A DNA stretch of 41,226 nt, taken from positions 1-41,226 of the forward strand of contig NZ_MRCD01000080.1 of the NCBI RefSeq assembly GCF_001904745.1. Direction: 5' to 3'. How positions within the stretch are numbered: position 1 is the first letter of the stretch; every line of letters begins with the position of its first letter. Of this stretch, positions 1 through 8,445 are shown one piece after another. This DNA comes from Calothrix sp. HK-06. Lineage in GTDB: Bacteria > Cyanobacteriota > Cyanobacteriia > Cyanobacteriales > Nostocaceae. The position numbers and the translations under genes were made by a program. The notes below the pieces were generated by a model that worked only from the letters and a program-made list of their open reading frames with translations, did not search any database and had not been told where the DNA came from.

Positions 1-49
1 TGAGATGCACTGCCTTAATTTTTATTATACCTCATTTGGCTGGGAAACG

Positions 50-250
50 CTATATAGAGCCTAAGAAATATTCAGCTTCACTAACTGATTCATTTTCATC
101 ATATAGTTCATGCAAAATATCTTCGAGTAATTTATCAACATTGTCTTGTTCCCATACGTACTCTCTTTGGAAATCTGGTACTGCATAAAATTCTTTAAAC
201 AAATCAGCGATGCTTAGATTACGAGATTCGATTCTAGGTACTGTAGCCAT
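50..250 (-). pseudogene. Truncated DUF262 (GmrSD-type) N-terminal fragment
   Basis: Only 66 codons remain. They hold the hallmark start of a DUF262 domain: an acidic helix leading into VPDFQREYVWEQDNVDKLL (residues 24-42), then YFLGSI. DUF262 proteins are usually several hundred residues long and occur in nuclease systems such as GmrSD-like modification-dependent restriction. Here a TAG follows directly after FLGSI, where the domain should continue, and the DNA at 1-49 carries no recognisable continuation in any frame. The gene therefore looks cut by a deletion or insertion at its 3' side. The ATG at 248-250 has no clear ribosome binding site. It is probably not functional. Whether more of the gene lies beyond the window edge cannot be seen. 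Confidence 0.7.
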
Positions 251-490
251 CTTAAATAGTTAACAAAATAAATTCCTATAACTATAATTCCCTAAATAAC
301 GCCCAAAGTAACAAAAATGCTTAGAACTTTAGTTCGGTTAATGCAGGGCAGCACAATTTTGTTTGACACCGAAAATTGCTATATAAACCGCCGATTTTTA
401 AGTGTGTAAACTACCAAATTTATGTTTTATTGAGAATTAAAACTTCTTATTGATAGAAAACACATATCTAATAAAATAGCGTCGCTCCCC

Positions 491-581
491 AATACTGCTC
501 AGTTAACGTATGTAGAGAGGTTACATGTAAGGCTACTGACAAGGGTTTGACGTTTCACAATTTCCTTAACCGAGCAGTATT
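491..581. repeat. MITE-like element, 91 bp, with 16-bp terminal inverted repeats
   Basis: The arms are 491-506 (AATACTGCTCAGTTAA) and 566-581, inverted copies with one mismatch. They are flanked by near-identical 12-bp direct repeats, GCGTCGCTCCCC at 479-490 and GCGTCACTCCCC at 582-593, which look like a target-site duplication. The interior contains a TTACATGTAA palindrome similar to the core of the element at 18050-18139. Part of the arm (AATACTGCTCA) recurs at 6810-6820. Nothing else recognisable was seen in the 396-bp gap between the DUF262 fragment and the next gene. Confidence 0.55.
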
Positions 582-646
582 GCGTCACTCCCCGCTTAAT
601 CTTCATAGCAGGAAAAATTAGTAAAGTTTTGTAAAATATTGTGTTG

Positions 647-1309
647 TCAAGTAAAATATATCCGAATGCGGGTAATAGCTGAGTCCAGCGCTGGACTGTG
701 AACCCAACCTACAAAACCACCATAAACCATTCGGTCGTTTCTATCTGCGACAAATACATGGTCTACTCCTAGAGGATTTTTCCAAGTTCTCACAGTTGAA
801 CCATCTCGCAGCCTTATTATTGGACTTGAGCTTTTAAAATCTCTATGGTGTGCGCGTGTAATACCAGGTACCCTTTCTAAAATAGCTATAACTTCTTGGG
901 TATCGGCTGTTGTGTCGGATGTTACTACAGTTGCACAACCACACCCATCTATAATAGTTGTTTTTAGTCTTTCTTTTAAATCACCGTCGAATAAAGATAA
1001 AGTATCAATTTCTTCTAATAGTTTTCCGTGTGGCTCAGACTGGCGCCGATGGCAATATACTTCTGTTAACAAATCTTCTAATCCAACTTTGGTTAAAGCA
1101 TCTGTTATCAACCCGGTCAAACCTAATACAGCAATACCACCTAACATTCCCGCAGGGCCACCGAGAAATGCAAGTGCTGCCGTAATTGCTGCGGCGCCTG
1201 TTAAACCTGTTGCTGCCATCGTTAGGACTAAAATAATACCAGGTAATCCCAGAGCAGCTATTTTCTTTGCAACCTCATCCATATACTTTTGCTGTAACCA
1301 TTCACTCAC
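647..1309 (-). CDS. Unrecognised protein with a Gly-rich hydrophobic N-terminal region
   Basis: This is a 220-residue protein that I cannot assign. Residues 15-75 are a long hydrophobic block rich in Gly and Ala (for example GLTGAAAITAALAFLGG), long enough for two or three membrane helices with GxxxG packing. A short basic/acidic helix region follows (about 76-120). The soluble C-terminal half has a Cys-Gly-Cys motif in IDGCGCATVV (about residues 120-129) and ends in an aromatic beta-rich stretch. There is no signal peptide. The GTG start at 1309 follows an AGGA ribosome binding site. The gene stands alone beside the DUF262 remnant, in a gene-poor accessory-looking region. A membrane-acting effector or anchored regulator is possible, but that is inference from composition only. 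Confidence 0.6.
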   Translation of the reverse strand: MSEWLQQKYMDEVAKKIAALGLPGIILVLTMAATGLTGAAAITAALAFLGGPAGMLGGIAVLGLTGLITDALTKVGLEDLLTEVYCHRRQSEPHGKLLEEIDTLSLFDGDLKERLKTTIIDGCGCATVVTSDTTADTQEVIAILERVPGITRAHHRDFKSSSPIIRLRDGSTVRTWKNPLGVDHVFVADRNDRMVYGGFVGWVHSPALDSAITRIRIYFT

Positions 1310-1420
1310 TTATTCCTTTTTAGCAATTTTCTCAGACCTTTCAATGCTATATATCACCAATGTGTGGTCGAAGAATCTCCAATTCGTTGGTACTAACCCA
1401 ACCGTTGCTCATAAGTAAAT

Positions 1421-1450
1421 AAAAAACCCCAGCCCCTAACGGACTGAGGT
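1421..1450 (-). terminator. Intrinsic terminator, minus strand
   Basis: ACCCCAG (1426-1432) pairs with CTGAGGT (1444-1450), a 7-bp stem with one G-U pair when read on the minus strand. Six T residues (complement of 1421-1426) follow directly. No protein-coding gene lies upstream on the minus strand within the next kilobase, so the terminated transcript would be non-coding or start in the gap. Confidence 0.55.
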
Positions 1451-1535
1451 AAAAATTGAATCAGGGTGCATCTACTATCTTTGTATCCGCTATGGTCTGT
1501 AGGGTATCAGGACAAAATCGAACAGTTATCCTGTA
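1421..1535 (-). ncRNA. Candidate small RNA ending at the 1421-1450 terminator
   Basis: This is inferred from an orphan minus-strand terminator with no ORF feeding it. Upstream on the minus strand is a compact segment of about 115 nt that starts after an AT-rich TAATAATTTATAC stretch, which could hold a -10 element (about 1532-1545). It contains a small CAGGA/TCCTG hairpin near its 5' end. Both ends are approximate. I cannot match it to a known cyanobacterial sRNA family. It could equally be the leader of an eroded gene. Confidence 0.25.
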
Positions 1536-1575
1536 TAAATTATTACAATTGGATATATTATTGTTCGTGAAAGCA

Positions 1576-1684
1576 GCTTGCGGCGCCTACCATGAGACGA
1601 ACTTGAAATTTAGTATGTGTAAGTACTAATAAGCGGTACTTTATCTGTGTCGCACGCTTAAAGATGTGGAAAGGCGCCGCAAGC
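1576..1684. repeat. Inverted repeat pair around GGCGCC, 109 bp
   Basis: GCTTGCGGCGCC at 1576-1587 and its exact reverse complement at 1673-1684 enclose 85 bp. A second pair, CACGCTT (1653-1659) with AAGCGTG (1681-1687), would fold the right side locally. This could be a small non-autonomous element or a structured transcript. No ORF is present. Confidence 0.4.
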
Positions 1685-2018
1685 GTGTAAGTTAATATGA
1701 AAGAAACACAATTTTGTATAAAGCTGAATATATAAAAGTTTTAAAATGTGTTTCTTGAGAGCCAACCTGACGATAACACCACCCTAAGAATTCTGTCTGC
1801 AAAGTCATTTTGTGAAGATTTTTTACGAAAATGGAATTTTACCGTAAAGAAAAAGCGTAACTTTGAAGTAGTAGTCAAAGCTTAAGATTATTAATTTTTT
1901 AGCTTATAGACACACCGAAAGAAAATTCAAGACCTATGCCAGATTCTTCTTGCAGTCCACCCTATTTCGGTTAATGACTGTCGCACGTCAGAATGTCTAA
2001 CAAAATCCTAGATTAATC

Positions 2019-2050
2019 CTCGGACAGGTTGCCGAGTGCCAGGGTGTCCG
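2019..2050 (+). promoter_or_regulatory. Mutually exclusive stem pair (possible RNA switch)
   Basis: CTCGG (2019-2023) can pair with CCGAG (2032-2036), or the overlapping CGGACA (2021-2026) can pair with TGTCCG (2045-2050). The two stems share bases, so only one can form. It lies about 480 nt upstream of the multicopper oxidase. It matches no riboswitch consensus I know, and short stems arise by chance. Confidence 0.2.
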
Positions 2051-2075
2051 GGAAGCTACTACTGAAAGTGCTTCA

Positions 2076-2168
2076 TAAGTACCTAAACAAAATAAATTTC
2101 ACACTAACTTATAGCCGAATAATTCTTTAGCCGATTTTCACGGATAATTTAATTTGCATAGGTACTTA
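2076..2168. repeat. MITE-like element, 93 bp, about 23-bp imperfect terminal inverted repeats
   Basis: TAAGTACCTA (2076-2085) and TAGGTACTTA (2159-2168) are perfect inverted copies. Extended inward, the arms stay similar for about 23 bp with three mismatches (2076-2098 against 2146-2168). No clear target-site duplication flanks it. Its length is close to that of the elements at 491-581 and 18050-18139, though the arm sequences differ. Confidence 0.5.
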
Positions 2169-2520
2169 GCTAACACAAGATACCATTTCCGCAAAAGCGT
2201 CTTTCAAAGAGCCTTTTGAGAAAACATATGGTCTTCACTGAAAGTTATCCAAGGAGTTAACTTTTACCGCTCTCTGTAGTAACTGCTGCCAATGACCTAT
2301 GACATTAGGTCGTAACAACCAGCTAAATAGCAGTCTATAGCAGCCTCATTGTCAGCATTATGTGGCTGTTGTAAACGTAACCCCTGTCTCGCTACGTATG
2401 TTTCGACATGGGGAAGCCAGTTTGTGCAAGCTCCTGCAATCGGACACTAGCTTAAGCAACAATCTGCTAGTGCAAACTATACAGCCTTGTCAAGTAATTA
2501 TTCAGCTTAAAACTTTCTTT

Positions 2521-2526
2521 GGAGGA
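2521..2526 (+). promoter_or_regulatory. Shine-Dalgarno site deciding the oxidase start
   Basis: GGAGGA at 2521-2526 lies 4 nt before the ATG at 2531. This makes the ATG the probable start rather than the in-frame TTG at 2519, which is followed by the Shine-Dalgarno sequence itself. Confidence 0.75.
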
Positions 2527-2530
2527 ACCA

Positions 2531-5500
2531 ATGAAGGCAGAAAATTCGGCAGAATTGGACAGTTCTATCTCAACGCTGACTTATCACATCACAGCGCTTC
2601 AAATAACGATCTATTTCAATAGAGAAGGTGACCACGACCACAACGGTCTCATGTTCGCGCTTACCGAAAATGTTCCAATTCTGAAATATATTCGGGCATT
2701 AGGAAGAGTCGGTTTACCACAAGGAACAGATGACCATAACGGCGACGATACGCCGGAAAAATGGTACAAGCAGGCTCTTGAGCGCGCCCAGAAGATTGGT
2801 GTTTCTCTACCATCTAGCCCTGAGAAAGCGCGCCAACCTCATCCTCTCGTGCGTCCACTTGTACTACGCGCTCGGAAGTGCGACCGCCTTCAGGTGGTAC
2901 TCCACAACGAGGTGAGTGGGCGATATGTGGGCCTCCATCTTGTTGGGGGCGGATACGACGTGACAACGGATGATGGTTCCCAGGTAGGCAAGAACGATTC
3001 CAGTCTCACGCCTCCCAATGGGCAACGAACATATACATGGATGTGTAACGATGAAGGCGTTTTCCCCTTCCATGATGGTGGAAACTATTCCGGTGGCGAG
3101 GACGGAACGAACGTTCATGGTCTCTTTGGCGCCCTGGTGGTGGAGCCAAAAGGTTCAATTTGGCGTGACCCAGTTACTGGTCGCCGTTCCGAGGACGAGC
3201 GTGGCGCCTTCCAAGAGTTGGATGGGCTGTACCTAGACATCCTCCCGCCGGGTGAGGCTCAGACAAAGCCGATCCAGGAGTCACACACGACCCTTGAAAA
3301 TCATCACTGGTCTGACCCATGCCCATACCCTGAATTCGATAAGAAGGCTCATCGGGAGTTCGTCGTCATCTTCCACGACGAACCGGAGTTCCAACCGCCC
3401 CACGGTCTGTTAGAGCGTGACCCTTGTGACCAGGGCAGTAGTATGGGTAACAATGGCGGAGGACACGGTGGTGGGCATATGGATCAACTGCCGATTATGC
3501 CCATTTCATACCGCTCTGAGCCGATGATTAACCGGGAACGAACTCTTTGGCGCCTCCAGCGTGAAGGGCATTTCCTAAAGCGGCCTGTTCTCAATGAGGA
3601 GCAACACCATAGTTCCTGGATGTTTGGAGATCCTGTTACTCCCATCCTCAAGGCTTACATTGGCGACCCCGTCCGAATTCGGCTCGTACACGCCGGGGTG
3701 AAGGAGACGCACGTCTTCCATCTCCACCTCTACGAATGGCACGCCGTACCACAGGACAAGAATTCCCCACGTATAGATGCCATCTCCTTTAGCCCGCAAA
3801 CTGGGCATACGATCGAACCCGTATGGGGTGCTGGTAACCGCCACCAAGTTTCTGGGGATGTCATCTGGCACTGTCACCTCTATCCACACTTCCACGAGGG
3901 CATGTGGGGCATGTTCCGCACCTTCGAGACTCGGCAAGATGGGAAGGACGGTGACTTTATCCAGAGTACCAACCCGATTTACCAGGGGCGCCGCATCGGG
4001 TATTACCCCGATGGCACGAAAATTGAATGCCTGCTGCCCCTCCCTGACCGAGACCCGCCTCCCCGTCCTACACCCACCCACCCAGGTTATCCACTCTACA
4101 TTCCTGGGGAAGTTCGCCAGAAGTCACCCACACCCCCGTGGCCGCTCCGAGAAACACCCATGCCAATAGACTTCGACTATCGACTTGTGCCCACCAATCT
4201 CGAGCGGAACGCATTTAATGATCAGCCCGTTCCAGGCGAGATGTTTACACGCAACCCCATTGCCAAGCAGCAGGCTGAGGAATGGGCGAAGCATTCGGAT
4301 TTTAAGTATAACGACGCTAAGGTAGTCCGCCACAATGTGGTTGTGACGAGCAAGAGGATCGAATACAACGACCACGGCTGGTTCGACCCGAATGGGCACC
4401 TTTACTACCTTGCCGCAGAGGGCGACCCTGACACCCGCTCCAGTCCTCATGAACCGCTGTTTTTCCGGGCGCAGCACGGACAGATCGTAAATCTCACACT
4501 GGCTAACCACCTACCACCGAAGACCGAAGGCACCGCCTTTGACCTGCCGTTCCCCCCATGTCCCAAGCGACCGTGGGAGGGCGAGTGTTCCATGCACGTC
4601 CACATGGTCAAGTTCGACCCCGTTTGTGGCGATGGTGCAAGCGTAGGCTGGAATTACATTAGCGGTCCCCGGATTGGTAAGAAAATGGTCTACCGCTGGT
4701 GGGCGGATCAGGATTTTGGGACGATTTTCTTCCATGACCACCTCTTCGCTAACTACCGTCAAAAGCACGGTCTGTTCGGCGCTATGATTGTGGAACCGAT
4801 TGGTGCCAAGTTCTATGACAACTTTTCCAACCGTCGGATCGTTAGTGGTCTACAGGCTAGGATCAAACTTAATCCAAATGTGCAGACCAACGTTCCACCT
4901 ATATCAGGATTTCCCCACAAGACCTGGGTTCGCGAGTTCTGCATCGCCATTGGGGATTTTATACCTATGTTCGACCGCACTGGAGAGCCACTTAACCCAC
5001 CGAAACACCCTGGCGGTCATGGAGACCAAGGGGTTATGGGTCTGAACTACCGTAACGAGCCGATTCGCGAGCGTAAGGGTGATCCTGCTTTTTGGTTTAG
5101 CTCCCATTACCACCCGGATCCAGCTACTACTAGGTTTGCTGCGTTCGAGAACGACCCGATCTGGTTTCGGTTAGTACAGGGTTCCCATGAGGAGCAGCAC
5201 AGTTTCCAAATCCACGGTATGCGCTGGCGCCGCTTCCGCGTGAATCTAGGCTCCCCCATTCGCAACCAACAGACATTCGGAATTGCAGAGGCTTTTACCT
5301 TCGTCAACTATGGACTGTTTGGTTCTGGCGACTACCTTTACAAGCTCTCTGGCGCAGACGATCTGTGGCTCGGTTGCTGGGGTCTCATTCGCTCGTTTCC
5401 AACCTATGCCACGCTTGCGAAGACCGGAGGACTTCGTAGGTTGGAGGAGAAAGACCTAAATATGCAAGAGGTGGAGACGACAACCGAGGATGATCCTGTC

Positions 5501-6775
5501 GAAGTTGAAGCGGAATCAGTAGATTCGGCGCTAGCAGAGACCGTACAGACCTTAGAGATGGAAACGCTGGTTCCAAAAGACGCCGTAGTTAGGCATTTCC
5601 ACGTGGTCGCCGAGCCAAGGCGCCTCGTCTACCGCGACTCAGACCTGGTGGATCCGTTCGGTCTGATCTATCGGCTGGTCTCTGTTACCCACCCCGATGG
5701 AACAAGCTACAACGTCCCGACCCCGACCGTGCCTGAACCGCTTATACTACGGTGCCGAGAAGGAGAATGGGTAAGAGTCACCGTTGACAATCACCTTCCC
5801 CGACGCTTGCAACCGGAGCCATTTGCACCAGAGGTACCAGTCGAGGAGCGAAACCCCCGCACGTTCCAACCGGATCGCCCCGTCTCTAGCCACGTCTCCT
5901 TGCACGCAGATCTCCTAGAGTACGAAATCAGGCGGGACGACGGTGCGAACGTAGGATTGAACCCTGAGCAAACAATACCACCCGGAGGTAGCCGCACGTA
6001 TATTTGGCACGCCACCCGTCCCACCGATTCCAATGCGAATCAACCTCTCGGTCCGGTACTATTGCAGGACATGGCGGACTTCCGCAACCATCGCCACCAC
6101 GGTCTGGTCGGCGCCCTGATTGTGGAGGCATTCGACGCAACTCCGCTCGCGGTAGGCAAAGATGAAGCAACCGCCGTCCAAGACGCCCCAGAGGCATGGC
6201 ATGGGACGCGGGTAACAGTTGTTCGTAAGAACGCGAGCTTGAAAGAAAATGAGAAGCGCTTTGAAGAAATCGTTCTTCTACTCCAAGATGGGCTGCGCCT
6301 CTACTTAAACGGTAATGTTAACTTTCCTATCTCTGATGCACCTCCTGGCGTGGGGGAAGATGAAACCGATCCTGAAGACCAAGGACAGAAGGCGTTTAAC
6401 TATCGCACGGAGCCGATCGGATCGAACACGAAACCGGATGGAAACCCGGTGCCTTTGGGAGACTGGCTAGCCAATCCAAACCCCGCTACGCCAATATGGC
6501 GCGTGCCGGTGGGTAAGCAGGTGCAGTTTCACTTGGTGGGTGCGTGCGACAAACCGCGCAACCATAGCTTCACCATTCATGGAGTTACCTGGCCAGAATG
6601 GCGCTTCCTGTCACCCCAAGAACTACCTAAAGTTGCCTCCGAGTCTGCCATCACCTGCGGCACAGTTCGTACCTTCGAGTTCACACCCGAACACTCAGGT
6701 GACTACGCCTACCGTAGTGGTGTTCTGAAGTGGGCTGTTTCGCAAGGACTCTGGGGAATTCTGCGAGTCTTATAG
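2531..6775 (+). CDS. Six-cupredoxin multicopper oxidase, MnxG/ceruloplasmin-like size
   Basis: The protein has 1414 residues. It reads as three pairs of cupredoxin domains, each pair ending in a G-L-x-G-hydrophobic strand: about 108-206 and 276-466, 598-757 and 798-957, 1018-1201 and 1221-1414. The copper ligands are unevenly spread. Domain 2 has HVFHLHLYEWH (394-404) and HCHLYPHFHEGM (447-458), giving the type 1 Cys, His and Met. Domain 3 has MHVHM (HxH, 689-691) and FFHDH (735-737). The other domains keep the fold but have lost most ligands. A Gly/His-rich loop lies near 308-317. No signal peptide is visible. Homologues include laccases, ceruloplasmin and the bacterial Mn(II) oxidase MnxG, so oxidation of a metal ion or phenol with reduction of O2 is likely; the substrate is unknown. 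The gene stands alone and is clearly more GC-rich (about 55% by eye) than its neighbours. Confidence 0.88.
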   Translation: MKAENSAELDSSISTLTYHITALQITIYFNREGDHDHNGLMFALTENVPILKYIRALGRVGLPQGTDDHNGDDTPEKWYKQALERAQKIGVSLPSSPEKARQPHPLVRPLVLRARKCDRLQVVLHNEVSGRYVGLHLVGGGYDVTTDDGSQVGKNDSSLTPPNGQRTYTWMCNDEGVFPFHDGGNYSGGEDGTNVHGLFGALVVEPKGSIWRDPVTGRRSEDERGAFQELDGLYLDILPPGEAQTKPIQESHTTLENHHWSDPCPYPEFDKKAHREFVVIFHDEPEFQPPHGLLERDPCDQGSSMGNNGGGHGGGHMDQLPIMPISYRSEPMINRERTLWRLQREGHFLKRPVLNEEQHHSSWMFGDPVTPILKAYIGDPVRIRLVHAGVKETHVFHLHLYEWHAVPQDKNSPRIDAISFSPQTGHTIEPVWGAGNRHQVSGDVIWHCHLYPHFHEGMWGMFRTFETRQDGKDGDFIQSTNPIYQGRRIGYYPDGTKIECLLPLPDRDPPPRPTPTHPGYPLYIPGEVRQKSPTPPWPLRETPMPIDFDYRLVPTNLERNAFNDQPVPGEMFTRNPIAKQQAEEWAKHSDFKYNDAKVVRHNVVVTSKRIEYNDHGWFDPNGHLYYLAAEGDPDTRSSPHEPLFFRAQHGQIVNLTLANHLPPKTEGTAFDLPFPPCPKRPWEGECSMHVHMVKFDPVCGDGASVGWNYISGPRIGKKMVYRWWADQDFGTIFFHDHLFANYRQKHGLFGAMIVEPIGAKFYDNFSNRRIVSGLQARIKLNPNVQTNVPPISGFPHKTWVREFCIAIGDFIPMFDRTGEPLNPPKHPGGHGDQGVMGLNYRNEPIRERKGDPAFWFSSHYHPDPATTRFAAFENDPIWFRLVQGSHEEQHSFQIHGMRWRRFRVNLGSPIRNQQTFGIAEAFTFVNYGLFGSGDYLYKLSGADDLWLGCWGLIRSFPTYATLAKTGGLRRLEEKDLNMQEVETTTEDDPVEVEAESVDSALAETVQTLEMETLVPKDAVVRHFHVVAEPRRLVYRDSDLVDPFGLIYRLVSVTHPDGTSYNVPTPTVPEPLILRCREGEWVRVTVDNHLPRRLQPEPFAPEVPVEERNPRTFQPDRPVSSHVSLHADLLEYEIRRDDGANVGLNPEQTIPPGGSRTYIWHATRPTDSNANQPLGPVLLQDMADFRNHRHHGLVGALIVEAFDATPLAVGKDEATAVQDAPEAWHGTRVTVVRKNASLKENEKRFEEIVLLLQDGLRLYLNGNVNFPISDAPPGVGEDETDPEDQGQKAFNYRTEPIGSNTKPDGNPVPLGDWLANPNPATPIWRVPVGKQVQFHLVGACDKPRNHSFTIHGVTWPEWRFLSPQELPKVASESAITCGTVRTFEFTPEHSGDYAYRSGVLKWAVSQGLWGILRVL

Positions 6776-6803
6776 GGTACCGATATTTATGGATAAAACA
6801 ATG

Positions 6804-6838
6804 CTGATTAATACTGCTCAATTCTCGTATTAAATCAG
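6804..6838 (+). other. 3' hairpin after the oxidase gene
   Basis: CTGATTAATA (6804-6813) pairs with TATTAAATCAG (6828-6838) with one bulged base. The loop contains CTGCTCA and overlaps the 11-bp sequence shared with the arm of the 491-581 element. It may act in transcript stability. Confidence 0.35.
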
Positions 6839-6843
6839 ACATG

Positions 6844-6877
6844 TAGGCACCATGTTTATTTGATAAACAGGTGCCTA
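6844..6877. terminator. Strong 15-bp hairpin downstream of the oxidase gene
   Basis: TAGGCACC (6844-6851) pairs with GGTGCCTA (6870-6877), and inside it TGTTTAT (6853-6859) pairs with ATAAACA (6863-6869). One A is bulged and the loop is TTG. No T-run follows on either strand, so it may be a transcript-end stabiliser or a dispersed palindrome rather than a classical terminator. Confidence 0.5.
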
Positions 6878-7020
6878 TGAAAAGCTGGGTTTCAGGTTGT
6901 TACCAATTGTCAGGTACTTCAAAAAGTTATAAGTAAAGAGCAAATATCTTCACTCTAAAACAAATAATCTATGATATGTAGTATACATACACAAGTACCA
7001 AATTATATAGTTAAATCCCA

Positions 7021-8331
7021 ATGCAACAACCAATTCACGTTATCGGAGGTGGACTAGCTGGAACTGAGGCAGCTTGGCAAATAGCTGCTGCTGGTATACC
7101 AGTAGTTTTACATGAAATGCGCCCACAACGCTTCGGCGGCGCCCATCACACTGAACATCTCGCCGAATTGGTTTGTAGTAATTCGTTTGGGGCAATGGCT
7201 TCAGACAGAGCATCGGGTTTATTGCACGAAGAGTTACGGCGCCTTGGTTCTATCGTAATTGCAAAAGCAGACGAACATCAAGTTCCGGCAGGTGGCGCCT
7301 TAGCTGTTGATAGAGGACAATTTAGCGAAGATTTAACAAATACCCTCGCGCAGCATCCATTAATAGAACTGCGACGAGGTGAAATACCTGCCATTCCTGA
7401 AGGAGTTGTAGTTATTGCAAGCGGTCCCTTAACAAGTCCTGAGCTTGCAGAAGATTTGCATCGTTTTACAGGAATGGAGTATCTTAGTTTTTTTGATGCC
7501 GCAAGTCCTATAATTGTGGGAGAATCAATAAATCGGGATATTGCTTTTATGGCTTCGCGCTACGACAAAGGCGAAGCCGCTTACTTAAACTGTCCAATGA
7601 ATAAGGAACAGTACATTCGGTTTAGAGAAGAACTTTGCAAAGCTGAACAAACCGAGTTGAAAGATTTTGATAGAGAAAAAGTTAAGTTTTTTGAAGCTTG
7701 TTTACCAATCGAAGAATTGGCACTGCGTGGAGAAGACACCATGCGCTATGGTCCCCTCAAACCTGTAGGGTTATCTGATACCCGTACAGGCGAACGTTCT
7801 TATGCAGTTATTCAATTACGCCAAGAAGATAAGCAAGGCAAGTTATGGAATATGGTAGGGTTCCAAACGAACTTACGTTGGGGCGAGCAAAAACGTATTT
7901 TCCAAATGATACCTGGTTTAGAAAATGCCGAATTTGTACGATTGGGCGTCATGCACCGCAATACATTTATTAACGCTCCCCAATTAATGCATCAAACACT
8001 CCAATTCAAAGAACATCCAAATATATTAGCCGCAGGTCAAATAATTGGTACCGAAGGATACACAGCAGCATCCGCAGGTGGTTGGTTAGCTGGAACAAAT
8101 GCCGCACGTGTTGCATTAGGTAAACAACCAGTAACACTACCAAACACAACAATGATGGGCGCCTTATTTGAATTCATCAGTACCGCATCACCCAAACATT
8201 TCCAACCCATGCCCCCCAATTTCGGAATATTACCTGATTTAGGCGTAAAAATTAAAAGCAAACCAGAACGATACGGAAAATACCGCGACAGGTCATTGCA
8301 AGATTTAGAAAATTGGAAAATATTACTGTAG
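7021..8331 (+). CDS. trmFO: TrmFO, folate/FAD-dependent tRNA U54 methyltransferase
   Basis: This 436-residue enzyme makes 5-methyluridine at position 54 of tRNA, using methylene-tetrahydrofolate and reduced FAD. The Rossmann FAD motif is at the start ([16 protein letters not shown], residues 4-19). It is followed by [16 protein letters not shown] and [10 protein letters not shown], both characteristic of TrmFO (formerly Gid), and a C-terminal FAD-binding segment with [20 protein letters not shown] (about 339-358). The length is normal for the family and nothing is missing. The ATG at 7021 has no good Shine-Dalgarno sequence. The gene is monocistronic and converges with the superoxide dismutase gene across a shared hairpin. 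Confidence 0.96.
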   Translation: MQQPIHVIGGGLAGTEAAWQIAAAGIPVVLHEMRPQRFGGAHHTEHLAELVCSNSFGAMASDRASGLLHEELRRLGSIVIAKADEHQVPAGGALAVDRGQFSEDLTNTLAQHPLIELRRGEIPAIPEGVVVIASGPLTSPELAEDLHRFTGMEYLSFFDAASPIIVGESINRDIAFMASRYDKGEAAYLNCPMNKEQYIRFREELCKAEQTELKDFDREKVKFFEACLPIEELALRGEDTMRYGPLKPVGLSDTRTGERSYAVIQLRQEDKQGKLWNMVGFQTNLRWGEQKRIFQMIPGLENAEFVRLGVMHRNTFINAPQLMHQTLQFKEHPNILAAGQIIGTEGYTAASAGGWLAGTNAARVALGKQPVTLPNTTMMGALFEFISTASPKHFQPMPPNFGILPDLGVKIKSKPERYGKYRDRSLQDLENWKILL

Positions 8332-8385
8332 GGGCGGGTTAACCCACTAACCACATAGTAAACGAAAATATCGTAAACCCGCCCC
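8331..8385. terminator. Inverted repeat between convergent trmFO and sod genes
   Basis: GGGGCGGGTT (8331-8340, starting at the last base of the trmFO stop codon) is the exact reverse complement of AACCCGCCCC (8376-8385). The 10-bp GC-rich stem has a 35-nt loop and lies between two converging genes, fitting a bidirectional terminator or a dispersed palindromic repeat. It lacks a T-run. Confidence 0.45.
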
Positions 8386-8445
8386 GAAAATATAGAATGG
8401 TCATCCCAACCATCCCATATTTAAAATCGCACGTAATTTACATTG

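Larger units (their letters stand above)
1685..2530. other. Long non-coding leader region before the multicopper oxidase
   Basis: No credible gene was seen in this stretch. It holds several possible secondary structures. A hairpin at 1822-1848 has TTTACG/CGTAAA and AAAAT/ATTTT paired around GGA with a 2-nt bulge. Overlapping stems lie at 2019-2050, a MITE-like element at 2076-2168, and a 7-bp hairpin at 2445-2472 (CACTAGC/GCTAGTG), about 60 nt before the oxidase start. A long 5' untranslated region with regulatory folding is possible but unproven. Confidence 0.4.

Noticed and set aside
912-1418. 168-codon open frame on the plus strand
   Set aside because: It is antisense to the 220-residue minus-strand gene, has no Shine-Dalgarno sequence, and its composition reflects the complement of a Gly/Ala-rich gene.
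2362-2622. 86-codon frame before and overlapping the oxidase start
   Set aside because: It overlaps the well-supported oxidase start, has no recognisable domain, and starts with a non-ATG codon; more likely leader sequence.
4124-4510. Minus-strand frames inside the multicopper oxidase gene
   Set aside because: The gene is GC-rich, which leaves long open frames on the other strand; none has a recognisable motif.
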